In this document: positions 6,232 to 18,000 of the stretch, in pieces
Layout of the letters: the number at the start of each line of letters is the position of its first letter
Position numbering within the stretch: the stretch's first letter is position 1
Position numbers and translations under genes: made by a program
From: a virus
Length of the DNA stretch: 64,000 nt
Strand: one strand, 5' to 3'
Virus record (IMG/VR): IMGVR_UViG_3300030118_007055
Location: 20,210 to 84,209 of that record
Notes under the pieces: model-generated
The model's input: the letters and a program-made list of their open reading frames with translations, nothing else
Database searches by the model: none
Told to the model about the DNA's origin: nothing

Positions 6232-6872
6232 CCACTGTATATTTACATGGAATTTTAAAAAAAGAATATCAGGATTATTTTAAATTAAATTTAAATTATC
6301 CAAGTGATGTTGTTCGCGCTATAGACTGTAACAGACGAGGTTTTAAAGGTAGATTAAATGAGTTAAGTCTCCAAGGTTTTAACTATGCTATTTTAATTAA
6401 TAAAAAATTAATTAAATCATCTGACGAATTAAAGTCTTTTGGTTCTTGTGAAAGGATAGATTTAGTGCCAATGATAATTGGATCGGGTGGTGGTGTAGGT
6501 GCATTTATCGCGGGTATTTTTGGTCTAACTGGTACAGCCGCGACAATTGCAGCAGCTGTAGTCAACATTGGAATAGCTTTTTTGTTAACTCCTAAACCAG
6601 ACTTAGGGTTACCCGCTGAACAAGATATATCAGCAACCAGTAATGCTAATAAAGAGTCTTATGTTTTTTCATCAAATGTAAACTTAGCTCAACAAGGTAG
6701 TTTTTTACCTATAGGTTATGGTAGATTAAAAATAGGCTCATCAGTTATACAAACTTCAATAAAATCTTTCCCAGTCATTAAACCTGATAGCGAGGCACTG
6801 CAATCAGATAACTTTATTAACAAAGTTGCTGCTGAAAATGATTCATTTTCAGCTAATTCTTTTAATACCTAA
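6228..6872 (+). CDS. I: Tail assembly protein I homologue
   Basis: The 214-residue protein starts with a ubiquitin-like beta-grasp segment (VYLHGILKKEYQDYF, then VVRAIDCNRRGFKGRL). A glycine/alanine-rich hydrophobic stretch follows (about 85-120: GSGGGVGAFIAGIFG, TAATIAAAVVNIGIAFLLTPKP) and then SSNVNLAQQGSFLPIGYGRLKIGSSVI, which corresponds to the conserved QG..LP..YG...VGS segment of lambda gpI. The hydrophobic hairpin may insert into membrane or pack in the tail tip. Position between K and J matches lambda. The exact role of I in tip assembly is not known even in lambda. Confidence 0.8.
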   Translation: MTTVYLHGILKKEYQDYFKLNLNYPSDVVRAIDCNRRGFKGRLNELSLQGFNYAILINKKLIKSSDELKSFGSCERIDLVPMIIGSGGGVGAFIAGIFGLTGTAATIAAAVVNIGIAFLLTPKPDLGLPAEQDISATSNANKESYVFSSNVNLAQQGSFLPIGYGRLKIGSSVIQTSIKSFPVIKPDSEALQSDNFINKVAAENDSFSANSFNT

Positions 6873-9800
6873 TGGATCATATAATTAAAAAAACAAAACT
6901 GGCTGGAGCAAATACGCCTATGTATAGACCTCCCAAACTTGGTGAGATGTCATATGGCGCATCTTATAGTTTTGTAGAAACTTTAGATTTGCTAAGCGAT
7001 GGTCCAATAGCTGGTCTTGTCAACCAACAAGGTCAAATTGTTAGAGACGCTGATCTACTACAAGGTGTTTATTTAAATGACACACCAGTGGCTGTTAACA
7101 CCCAACCACAAAAAGCAGTTGATAAAATTTTTGAAAATACAAAAACTTCTGCACAGGTAACTGGTCAAATTCACATTACGGGTTTTTTTAATCAATTAAA
7201 TGGTAAAGACCCAACATCTTTGATAGTTGAACCAATTGGGCAAACAGCGCACACTGCGTTTAGCTCAACCAATTTAAGCGCGACGGCAGGTATTGCTCCA
7301 AATTGGTCACATCTCAATAGCGCAGAAAGTAAAGTTCATAATGATTCAACTGAGGTAAATGTCAGTAATGCTTTTTTATATGGCTCAGTTGTGCATCATA
7401 TAGCCGACAGATCTCTTAAAGGAAGTATGGTTAGCGTTAAAAATGATTTTAAAGCACATAATAATTTGTTTGGCCTTTACATGGGAAATACCCCCAGGAG
7501 CACAAGTGATAGAAAATTAGAATATATAAGCGGATTTGAGCCGACTGCGCCAAATGCAATATTAGAGAGGAAATCAAAGAAAGGAGGACCAAGCGCACAG
7601 GCTAATTATAAATCTTATTTAATTTATTCTGATTTACAAGATGTATCAAAATCTATTAATACGACTAAAAGTTCATTCGCATCATCAGGCACTATAACTT
7701 TCACCGATGGCGTTTATACTTTTACAAATGCAGCTGTAAATGGATTTATTCAAGAAACTGATAATACTAATATAGTTGAGGGTAGAGTTTACAGAGTTCA
7801 ATTCACTATTTTTGATTACTCTTCAGGTGCGATCAAAGTACGTCACCCTTTCAATAGCGCTAACGTTAGCGGCGATGGCAAATTCACCTTCACGGCAGTA
7901 GCCACTTCAAGCGGTACTGACGCTGGGAAATTTATGCTGATGGTTCAAACTGCCGCAGCAAATTTTAAAGTTAAAGATATTTCTATATGTGAAATAGTTG
8001 AAAAAGTTCCAGATAATTACAAATTTTTGTTTGGTTTTGGTAAGCGAGGTCTTGAGAACATACCATCTAGAGGTCTAAAGTTTGAAAGAAGAAAATCTAC
8101 TGATTCAAATAAAAATTTTAATTTTTTCACAAACCCAATAAAAGATACATCGTCTAACTCGAACTCTATATTTGAATTGACAAAAGTTTTAAGTGATGAA
8201 TTTGCGACGATGTCTAATCTGAAAGCTGAGGGTGAGAGCAATACCGCAAATGGTGGTAAATATCAATCTCAGTTAGTGGATCAAGTTTTCGAGCGATTCA
8301 CGAATGTACAAAGTTTGTCAGTTGAGTTCAATGGCGAAGCGGAAAGCTGGAAAAAATCTTTAGATAGTTTTTTCAGGAGAATTGATAAAGATGCTTTTAT
8401 AGTTTATAGACCTTTTACAAGCCAGCCAAATTTAAATTTTTCTTTGATAGACCCAAACTCACCAAAGATAAATGATTTTGAAAGTAATTTTACTTACCAA
8501 GGTTTAATGGATTATGAGTTTAACTTTCAAAGCTCTGAATTATCTGATGGTATTAATTTAAAAGATTTTGCCTTAGCTAATAAAGAACAAATAGAAGTTT
8601 TTGATTTTGTTCTACCTAAAATTGATAATAATGGAACTTTGTCTCAAGAAGTTGTTGGGTTTTATTTGATAGCTTTAAAGTCAGAATCATCTAGTAGCAC
8701 AGATGAAAAAAGAGGAAAAGGCCAAAAGTATGATTTCACCACTCACTTCCATGGATTTAATCAAAATGTTGTAAATATATTAAAGAACATTACGACTTTT
8801 AAATATCAACAATCTACTGCATTTAGTTCTAGTATTTTATCTAATCTTAATTCACAAAAATTTAATTACTCAAATGTTTTAGCTGAGTTAAAATTAGGAA
8901 CGGAGCTTCAACAGCCTTTTAAATTTTTTAATAAAATTTATATTGATAAAATATATAACGAAAAACTTTTTGGACCATTTAGGCAAGAAGGTAATGTTCA
9001 AAGAATAATTTCTAATGAAAAAATGCTCTCAAAAAATGATTTTGAGACTCAATTAAGTGAAAGTGATGTAGAGGGTAGTCAAGATGAAAGGAAGGCAGAT
9101 GGCAGTGCTGGCGAGATAAAATTTTTAAATTATTCTCAATGGGCTGATAATCTTAACCCTAGTTTTGATGAAGAAGCGTCTCCAATAACTCACACCATTT
9201 ATAATCCAAATGTAGATGAGGTTTATGTCACTTTGTTATTAGAGTCTTTAAAAGATACTTTACATAAAGAAGTTCGTCCAGATGCTTTAAAAGATGAGAC
9301 TTTTGCTGCTGATAAAAAAATAGAACCAGCTAATACTTATCCATCCTTATTAGAAGTAAGAATAACAACAGGAACAGTTGACCCAAGAACTAATAAAAAA
9401 ACTCCTAATGGTGAAGTAAGAGATTACAGATTTGTAGCGTTAATTAATACTCCTACTTTAGTAGATTTAGGTAATCCAGAGTCTTCTCCTATGGACTTCC
9501 CTTGGATAAAATTAGGCAGTTTTCAAGATTCAGGAGCTGAAACAAATAAGATAAACACGCCTATAAGCTTGCCACCAGCACTGTTAGTGGATAGAGCGGG
9601 TGTTGGCGAAGGTAATGAGTTACTTCCTCATAGGTATGTTGAGATTAAAAAAATATCCTGCGAAACAAATTCTGTTTTAATTGATAAAGATGTAAAATTA
9701 AAAAGTGTTACTGAAATAATTCCAGTCAACTTGACTTATCCTTTTTCTGCGATAGTAGGCACTAAAATAGATTCAAGAACGGTTGATAACATACCTGACA

Positions 9801-12034
9801 GAACTTTTGATTGCAAATTAAAATTAGTTAGAGTCCCAAGCAACTACCACCCATTAAGAGCTAATGGACAGGATAAGAGATACTATGCTACTGAGCAAGA
9901 ATTCAATAATGCTACAGAGAATCAAAAGAGAGTTTACATTGGAGATTGGGATGGCACTTTTAATCAAGAATTACAATGGACTGATAATCCAGCTTGGATA
10001 GTTTATGATTTACTAACTAATAAACGTTATGGGATGGGGCAGCATTTAGACAAAAATAAAATAAATGTTTGGGAATTATATAAGATTGGTAGATTTTGTG
10101 ATGCAGTAAATGAAAAAGGTGTTTTTGTTGGAGTTCCCGATGGACAAGGTGGACTTGAACCTCGGTTTTCATGCAATATCCTCTTTAAACAAAATGAAAA
10201 AATATATGATGTTATAAACACTGTAGTATCTTTATTTAGAGGTAGTGTCTTTTTTGGAGATGATGAAATAAATTTTGTAGATGATAGACCAAGGAGTTTT
10301 ATAAATTTAATCACAAATGAGTCAGTAAAAGGTGGGTCATTTACATATTCTAATAATAGGAGAGATCAGGTATATAATGTCATAGAGATAAGTTATAATG
10401 ACAGATTTGATAATTTTTTACCAAAAATAGAAACCGTAGAAGACGAAGAAGATATACGTAGAAGAGGTGTATTTAAAACTAGAATTCAAGGTGTTGGCAT
10501 AACATCAAGAGGAATGGCAAGGAGAGCTGCTCTCCATCACATGTTCCACAAAATAAATGAAAATCAAACTGTGTCATTTGTGGCTGGGTTGCCAACTATG
10601 CTATCACAACCTGGAGATTTAATCAACATAGAGGACGAATTAAAGACCAATAGTATTAGTTTTGGTAAAGTTTTAGGTGTTAATGCTGATACACAGGAGA
10701 TAAGAATTAGTAATACATTTGTTCCCAGTGAGATGACTGGCAACTTAACTATTTATAACCCAACAGGGATTGATACTATTTCATCAATAAATAGTTTAGC
10801 TGCTAAAAATAGACAGAGATTAGTTGGCGGTTTTACCATAAGCGGTAATTTATCAAGTAACAGCGCAACCTCTACATGGACTGATAATTTTACAGGTAAT
10901 TATGATTTTTCTGGTTATAGACAAGGATATACTGGAGTTGAGGGCGGTTTTGAAGAATACGCAACATACACTGGCACTGGTTCTAATGTTTTATATTTTG
11001 ACCCAAGTCTAACTGGATGGGTTTATAGTATTGGCGGTAGCTTTGAAAAGGATAATAGCTTTGCCAAATTTATTAGTGAAACTACAACAATAGAGAAAAA
11101 CACTTATCTAAGCGCTCTAAGTACGGGTGTTCTTGCTAATTATGATACCTCCACAGCGACTAATAGAGGAGTAGATAGATTTAGTGGTAGCGGAGCTTTT
11201 TCTGGCAGTATGTTACCTTCAGATGATGTCATTTATACTAAAGGTATATTAGAATCAGAAATAAGTATAACATCTCCATCTCAAATATCAGTACTCAATT
11301 TAACTGGAACTACTAATCCAATAAATCAAAATTATGGAACATTAGTATCGGGAGTAAAGAGTTCTCAAACTGGTTTATTAAATAACATAGTGATAGGAAG
11401 CCCTTGCAAATTTGAAATATCAGGAGCGTCTCCTACCACTTTTAAAATAATGGATATTAGAGAGGAAAACCCTAATGAATTTACTGTTACCGCAAATCTT
11501 TATGATACTGGTAAATATGATTTAATAGAAAAAAATATTAGTATTGAAAAACTAGCTAATACTTTCAGTTATCAAAAAGCTTCCACTCAAGTAAATAATT
11601 TAACTTATCATACATTATCTCCAGTTACCGCGCTAACATTGACAACTGGCACTGGGGTTGAAGATCCAAATTCAAGCTTCTCAATAACTGGCACTTGGTC
11701 AGATCCAAACGGCTCTAACTCAACTGGTTATTTAGTTGAGTTAACAGATCCTACATTATATGTAAACTCTCAAAACGTTGCAACTGCGACTGCGGCTTTT
11801 GATGGATTAGATACAATGGGAACTTACACATTAAAAGTTCAAGCATTAGGCGCTGCGAGTAGTGCTTTAAATTTTGATAGTTCTAACTTAAATGCATATT
11901 ACAATTCCGCTTTTTCAAACACATCTAAATTCATAATCGTTGACGATTTAGTAACTTTTGATTCATCGTTTTTAGAAGGTTTCACAATTGAGCCTGTAAG
12001 AAGAGGCGATATTACAATTTTTGTTCAAGAATAA
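6872..12034 (+). CDS. J: Central tail tip and host-specificity protein J homologue
   Basis: At 1720 residues it is much longer than lambda gpJ (about 1130). The N-terminus (GEMSYGASYSFVETLDLLSDGPIAG) matches the gpJ opening. At about residues 265-375 an inserted beta-rich module (GTITFTDGVYTF...RVYRVQFTIFDYSSG...VKDISICE) looks like a carbohydrate-binding domain. Around 1035-1200 the hallmark gpJ segment appears: NPAWIVYDLLTNKRYGMG, IYDVINTVVSLFRGSVFF, INFVDDRP and RDQVYNVIEISYNDRF. The last 150 residues look like a fibronectin III-type repeat (FSITGTWSDPNGS, GYLVELTD, YTLKVQAL). By analogy J forms the trimeric tip that touches the receptor and opens for DNA exit. The fibre gene begins immediately after its stop codon. 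Confidence 0.88.
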   Translation: MDHIIKKTKLAGANTPMYRPPKLGEMSYGASYSFVETLDLLSDGPIAGLVNQQGQIVRDADLLQGVYLNDTPVAVNTQPQKAVDKIFENTKTSAQVTGQIHITGFFNQLNGKDPTSLIVEPIGQTAHTAFSSTNLSATAGIAPNWSHLNSAESKVHNDSTEVNVSNAFLYGSVVHHIADRSLKGSMVSVKNDFKAHNNLFGLYMGNTPRSTSDRKLEYISGFEPTAPNAILERKSKKGGPSAQANYKSYLIYSDLQDVSKSINTTKSSFASSGTITFTDGVYTFTNAAVNGFIQETDNTNIVEGRVYRVQFTIFDYSSGAIKVRHPFNSANVSGDGKFTFTAVATSSGTDAGKFMLMVQTAAANFKVKDISICEIVEKVPDNYKFLFGFGKRGLENIPSRGLKFERRKSTDSNKNFNFFTNPIKDTSSNSNSIFELTKVLSDEFATMSNLKAEGESNTANGGKYQSQLVDQVFERFTNVQSLSVEFNGEAESWKKSLDSFFRRIDKDAFIVYRPFTSQPNLNFSLIDPNSPKINDFESNFTYQGLMDYEFNFQSSELSDGINLKDFALANKEQIEVFDFVLPKIDNNGTLSQEVVGFYLIALKSESSSSTDEKRGKGQKYDFTTHFHGFNQNVVNILKNITTFKYQQSTAFSSSILSNLNSQKFNYSNVLAELKLGTELQQPFKFFNKIYIDKIYNEKLFGPFRQEGNVQRIISNEKMLSKNDFETQLSESDVEGSQDERKADGSAGEIKFLNYSQWADNLNPSFDEEASPITHTIYNPNVDEVYVTLLLESLKDTLHKEVRPDALKDETFAADKKIEPANTYPSLLEVRITTGTVDPRTNKKTPNGEVRDYRFVALINTPTLVDLGNPESSPMDFPWIKLGSFQDSGAETNKINTPISLPPALLVDRAGVGEGNELLPHRYVEIKKISCETNSVLIDKDVKLKSVTEIIPVNLTYPFSAIVGTKIDSRTVDNIPDRTFDCKLKLVRVPSNYHPLRANGQDKRYYATEQEFNNATENQKRVYIGDWDGTFNQELQWTDNPAWIVYDLLTNKRYGMGQHLDKNKINVWELYKIGRFCDAVNEKGVFVGVPDGQGGLEPRFSCNILFKQNEKIYDVINTVVSLFRGSVFFGDDEINFVDDRPRSFINLITNESVKGGSFTYSNNRRDQVYNVIEISYNDRFDNFLPKIETVEDEEDIRRRGVFKTRIQGVGITSRGMARRAALHHMFHKINENQTVSFVAGLPTMLSQPGDLINIEDELKTNSISFGKVLGVNADTQEIRISNTFVPSEMTGNLTIYNPTGIDTISSINSLAAKNRQRLVGGFTISGNLSSNSATSTWTDNFTGNYDFSGYRQGYTGVEGGFEEYATYTGTGSNVLYFDPSLTGWVYSIGGSFEKDNSFAKFISETTTIEKNTYLSALSTGVLANYDTSTATNRGVDRFSGSGAFSGSMLPSDDVIYTKGILESEISITSPSQISVLNLTGTTNPINQNYGTLVSGVKSSQTGLLNNIVIGSPCKFEISGASPTTFKIMDIREENPNEFTVTANLYDTGKYDLIEKNISIEKLANTFSYQKASTQVNNLTYHTLSPVTALTLTTGTGVEDPNSSFSITGTWSDPNGSNSTGYLVELTDPTLYVNSQNVATATAAFDGLDTMGTYTLKVQALGAASSALNFDSSNLNAYYNSAFSNTSKFIIVDDLVTFDSSFLEGFTIEPVRRGDITIFVQE

Positions 12035-15000
12035 ATGGCTACAATAAACATATTAGATACAAGCTCGACTGGTTTTATACCTTATTATGATGAGGCGTTT
12101 ACAGAATTTATAAAAGCCACTGGCGCTGGTAAAATTTATAATGGCTCTGGTTTGTATGACTCATTTCTAATTGGAATGAGCAAAGACATTGCAGACATAA
12201 CCCCAACCATAAGTGGAACTCTTTCAGAATCTTTAACATTTGCATCTGGAAACACTATAGGCACAGTTGATATAAGAGGTACTGGTGATAATTATTTTAA
12301 TGGCCTTACTGGGTCAACATTTACTGGTCAAAGTTTAGACCCTAGCTCTACGTACTTTCATGGTTTATATGCTAGGATGACTGGTGTTCCAGGTATAGGA
12401 GGTGGTGTTGCAACTGGTATTTTAGGTTCTGGAGCAGATGCGACATCTTTTTCAAGTGGTTTATATAGTGGTTCATTTACAACTGACGCAAGGATATACA
12501 ATTTTGATACTATATATAATACTGGCACTCAAAGTGGTAGTGGAATTTTTTTAGAAAAAAGCTCAGTAATAGGTTTATCAATATTTGATAGACTAGGTGA
12601 AGATATAGATACAAATGAGGAGTTTATAGGCAATCCTTTTATATCAGGAGTTCACATAGATATTATGAACTCTGACGGGTCTATAGCAAAGTCTGGGTTT
12701 TTATCTGGATATAGACAAGCTGAATTTGTTTTTGGTGAAGGTGATAACGTAAATATATTTGGTTCTTTTGCCACGGACTATGGAATAAGAACTAGAATAG
12801 TAAGTTTTGACGAAGACATCTCCACAGGTAATATATTTTTACATGGCAATAGAGTTGAAATTAATTCTATAAATGTTGTAGATGGGACAGGTTCATTTTT
12901 AGATGAAAATCCAATAAATTTCATAGCACCCAATACTGGCTTATCTAATGCGTTACCTTTTACAAATCGTCAAAAAATAAGTGATTATAATATAAGTGGA
13001 GCTATATCACTCAACCTAAAATTTGAGCCGACTAGAGCTAAGTTCAAGGATGTTCAAATTTTTGCAACTAGCGGAGATATTGAATCTTTAGTTTTAGACT
13101 CTAAATCTTTAATTAAAACACAACCAATATTTGGTCGCGTTGCTCCAATAAGATTAGTTAGCGATGATGGCTTAGATGCGAATAGGGATTACAATTTTAA
13201 AATAATTCCTAGCTCTGATGTTGCTACTGGTAGACCTTGGGTTATTGGTCCTTATAGAATTGCAGAAAAGAAATTAGCGAATACGAATCCAATTTTTTCT
13301 AATGTAGGATTTCCTCAAAACATTGAAAGTAAAATAGGTTTTGGTACAAGTGTGCCACCTGAATCTAATACTTTAGAAGTATATGGAACAGCTGCGGGAG
13401 CAACATCGCCATCAATAGTCGTTGGAATAGGCACAACAACGACCACCGCCACTGTTGGAATAGGAACCTCCACTGCCCCTACTGGCAAAAATACTTTTGA
13501 GGTGGTAGGTATAGGTTCAACAGCGCCATCACTTGTAATTGGTACAGGAAGCGCAACCGCTGGTGTAGGAATCGGTACAACGGAAGCGCCGACGGGTAAC
13601 ACTTTAGAAGTCGTTGGTTTAGGAACGACATCGCCATCAATCGTTGTCGGCATCGGATCAACGGCTACTGCGACCGTCGGTATCGGCACAAGTGCAGCGC
13701 CTACTGGTAAAAACACGTTGGAGGTTGTGGGTATCGGAAGTACGATCCCATCTTTAATTGTGGGTTCAGGTAGCGGAACAGCAGGAGTTGGCATAGGAAC
13801 AACTCAATTATCATCAACTGGTAATACTTTAGAGGTTGTTGGTATTGGATCAACAATTCCATCTATCGCTGTTTCATGCGGAATCGGATCAACAGCGGGT
13901 TTTGTTGGCATCGGTTCATCTGACCCAAGTTTTCCATTAGATGCCTCTACCATATCAAAGGCAAATATAGCCGCAGCAAATAGTTTTATTTTTTCTACTG
14001 GCTCAGCAATATTTGGAGGCGCTAATCATATTATAAGTGGAGACTTTAACGTAATAGCTGGAGGCTCAAAAGGTCAAATCTCAGGAAATAATTTTAACTT
14101 TATTGGTGGGGGTACAGGGGTAAATGTAGACTTGAGTCAATTCTCATCGAGTATTGGAGGTTTTGACAATGATATAAATAATGGAAGTTACTCAGTTATA
14201 GGTGGAGGTAGGCAGAACCTTATTAGTGGAGTAGATGGAGAATCTCACTCTGATAACAGTGCCATATTAGGAGGACAGGAAAACAAAATAGTCGCTGCTC
14301 CATATGGATTTATAGGTGGTGGGGCTAACCACTTGATAACTGGCTCAACGTCTATTTATAGTGCAATATTAGGTGGTAATAATAACCAAATAAAACAATC
14401 TCAATTTGGTGTAATTCTAGGTGGAGATGGTAGTAAAATTACACATGCAAACCATGCTCTAACAGCTGGTAATTTTTCTACAGTACAATCAGGGCATAAT
14501 GGAGCTTTTGTTTTATCTGATTCAAGAAGTGCAGAATATACATCTAGTGGTGCTAACACTTTAAATTTAAGATTTCAAAGTGGATTATTTTTAGACACTG
14601 ATAGTGGTATTTTTATTAATGGTAATCCAGTAGTAACTGGAGATAACTCCTCAGATGTAGATACTTTACAAACTGTTACTAGTAGAGGCGCAACCACGAC
14701 TAATGATATAACAGTTGCCGATCTACTTGTTCAAAATGATGGACAAGTAAGAGCAAATGGCGCTGGCGGTTTAACCCTTGGGAATACAAATGGAGGAACA
14801 ATTTTTGTAAGTGGAACTTCAGCTAAAAGCGTAATCACACCTAGAGTTAATCATCTTTATTTACAATCAAATAGAGATGAAGATGACATCATTTTCCAAG
14901 CAGGAGAAGCTGATGTGGAAATGGCAAGGTTTGATTCCGCAAATCAAAGGTTTGGTATAGGGACAAATAATCCACAAGAAAAATTACATGTATACAATGC

Positions 15001-18000
15001 GGGAACAGCAGTAGTTGAAGTAGAAGGCACTAATGGATCAGGAATATTTAAAGCAACAAACAGCCAAGGTTCTTACGCATGGTATGTTGATGAAGATAAC
15101 GATTCATTTAGATTGCATGATTTTATAGATTCCGCAGATAGAATAATGATTACTGGCAATGGTAATGTTTCTATAGCAACAACAGAAGTTGCTCCACACA
15201 AACTGAACGTAAAAGGCACAATTTCAAGGCTTAATAGCTCTAATATACAGGTTGTAAACCTTCAAACGGCAAGTGAGGCTGGTCAGGTATCAGTTCTAAA
15301 TGCTGGAGGAACAGAAAGAGTTTTACTTCATTCTAATGGAGAAAGTTTTTTTAACGGCGGTAGTGTCGGCATAGGAACAACTGATCCAGATGCACCTTTA
15401 CATATAAAAACCTCTTCAAATGTAAACACCTTACGTGTTGACTCTGCTTATAATGAAGGAGCTGGCGCAGTTGCTACAATAAAAACCACAGCTAATGGAA
15501 ATGTTTTAAGCCTAGAATCTGCTACAACTTCTGATAGTAGAGAAATTTTTGAAGTTAAAAATTCAAACGGTACAGTTCTTGAAGTTCAAGGTGATGGTAA
15601 TGTTGGTATAAACAAAACTGATCCTGTATCAGCCCTTCACGTTGTTGGAGATGGATCAAATGCAGTGCGGATTGATAATGGTCATTTAAGAGTAACAACC
15701 ACTTCTAATAATGACGCTATTCAAATCAATTCATCTGTTAGTAACGAAGCTAGAATACTTGCCTCTGATTTTGGAACATCCTCTGCTCATCCATTAAAAA
15801 TAGCAGGAGATTATGTAAGAATTACTACAAGTGGAAATGCTGCTGCAACTGAAGTAGCAAGATTCACAGCAGATGGTGATGTTGGTGTAGGAACAACTGA
15901 TCCTTTAGCAAAAATAAATACCAACGCACAATACTTCAATCCAATTACAGATGGAGAAAGCACGACATTAACAATTGGTACAAGTAATTCTGAAAGCGGT
16001 AAATCTAATATAATATTACAGAGTAATACTGAAATAGATAACGAAATTATGGGTGGAGTTTATTTCGCTCATGGAAGTGGACAAGCAGATGCTCACCGCA
16101 CGGTTGCAGCTATAGAGTCTAGAGTTTCAGCTCATGGTACTACATCTTTGAATGGTGCAGATTTGTTATTCTTCACTAAACCAAAAGGCGCTGGAAGAGG
16201 AAGTGGAGACCCTCAATTATTTATTGGCGATAACGAAGAAGTTGGAATTGGAACTGGAAATCCAGCATGTAGATTTCACGTTAATTGTGAAGCTAATGAA
16301 GAAGTCGCTAGATTTGAATCTCAAGATAATGACGCTTTTATAAGAATAAAAGATAATACTGATAGTGTTTTTATAAGCCATGATGCCTCTGACGATATAA
16401 TGGGTCTTGGTTTTAACCAAAGTGCATCTTCTAGCAATCTTAACATCACTTCAGCAGGTAATGTCGGAATAGGAACAATTGCGGCTAGCACAGTTGGAGG
16501 AACTGCGGCACTCACATTACAAAATTCAAGTGTGGCAATGGCTTGGGGTCCAAGTGTTGGCGAAGTAGTTTATCATAGAAGATTAAGTGCAGGTAAATTC
16601 CAAATCGTGCCATACTATGGAGGAAACATAGGAGAACTTCAATTGGCTCCTTACGGAGAAAATGACACTCCAGTTGTTATAGGAGCAACCGCTGCCGTGG
16701 CAGATGTGAAACTCCATGTAGAAGGAGTTATCTCTGGATCGAGTAATGCAATGTTTGATGGTAATGTTGGTATAGGAACAGTTAATCCAACAAGCCGTTT
16801 TAGTGTCGGAGCGATGGCTGTAGGTAGGGCAGATGGCTCTGCGGTCACTGCAATGACTAAAACTATAGCCAACACCACCATTGGGGCGAAACTTAGCTTC
16901 ACTGGAGGAAACAACTCAAATAACAATATTATAGGTGGCCTAAGTATGGGTAATGAAGGTGAGGAATATGCAGGTATGTATTCTATTGATGGTGGGGCAG
17001 GTGGAGTAACTAACTTAGCTTTGTTTGCAGGAGACTCTACTTCAACTAATGAAGTTATGAGGCTTCAGAGTAATGGTAATATTGGTATTGGAGTAACTAA
17101 TCCTCTAGCACCTTTACATTTGCAGGGATCAGCCTTAGCAGGTTATGAAGCTGGAGATGTGAGTGCAGACACCATGATGGTGATTGAGAATGATGATAAT
17201 GCGAGATTGGCTATTGTTGCTGCCGATCTTTGTGATGTATTCTTTGGAGATGCTGCGGATCAAGATGTAGGAAGAATTAGATATAATCATAGTGCGAATT
17301 CAATGGCATTTTTTACAAATGGCAGCGAGAAAATGCGTATTGACTCCGATGGTAAGGTAGGTATAGGAACAGATAATCCTAGTCAAGAATTAACCATATC
17401 CACTAAATCTGCTTCTGAAAATAATGCTACTTTGCATTTAGAAGTTGATGGCACTAACGTAGAGGGATTCATTAATCAAAATAACGGAGAAATGCAATTC
17501 ATTTCTCGCGAAAACACCACCAACGGTACATTTAAATTTCAAGGATCAAATGGTAGTGCATTTACTAACTACATGGTTATTGATGCTAATGGTAAAGTTG
17601 GTATAGGTAGCAATACTCCTGCTTACAAACTTGATGTTGCAGGTAGCATACAAGCCAAAGATGCTGGAGTTTTAGCTGGCGTTGGTGGTGATGCAGATGG
17701 GTTTATATTTCATGACCTTTACACTGCTGGGGGTAATTATTGGGGATATAAGGCTTTAAGTAGCCCTAATAGACTTGCGATAGTTACTGATGGAACTGAA
17801 GTATTAACCGTTGATTCAAATGCTAGAGTTGGTATAGGAACAAATAGTCCATCAGGGAAGTTAGATGTTGTTGGATTTTATAGAATAGGAAATAACGTAA
17901 CAAACAACAATAACAAATTATCCAGAATATTGGGTAGACATTATAACAACTCTGAGTTAGATCTTAATATTTTAACCTCAAATTCTACAAGCAGCACAAA

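Noticed and set aside
13315-13794. A 159-codon open frame on the minus strand with repeating PIPT/TTSKV units
   Set aside because: It is the antisense reading of the tandem repeats in the fibre gene. The repeat pattern is explained by the plus-strand VGIGT units, and no promoter or family supports it.
16152-16515. Several 60-67 codon frames on both strands inside the fibre gene
   Set aside because: Out-of-frame readings of the fibre repeats with no start context or family.
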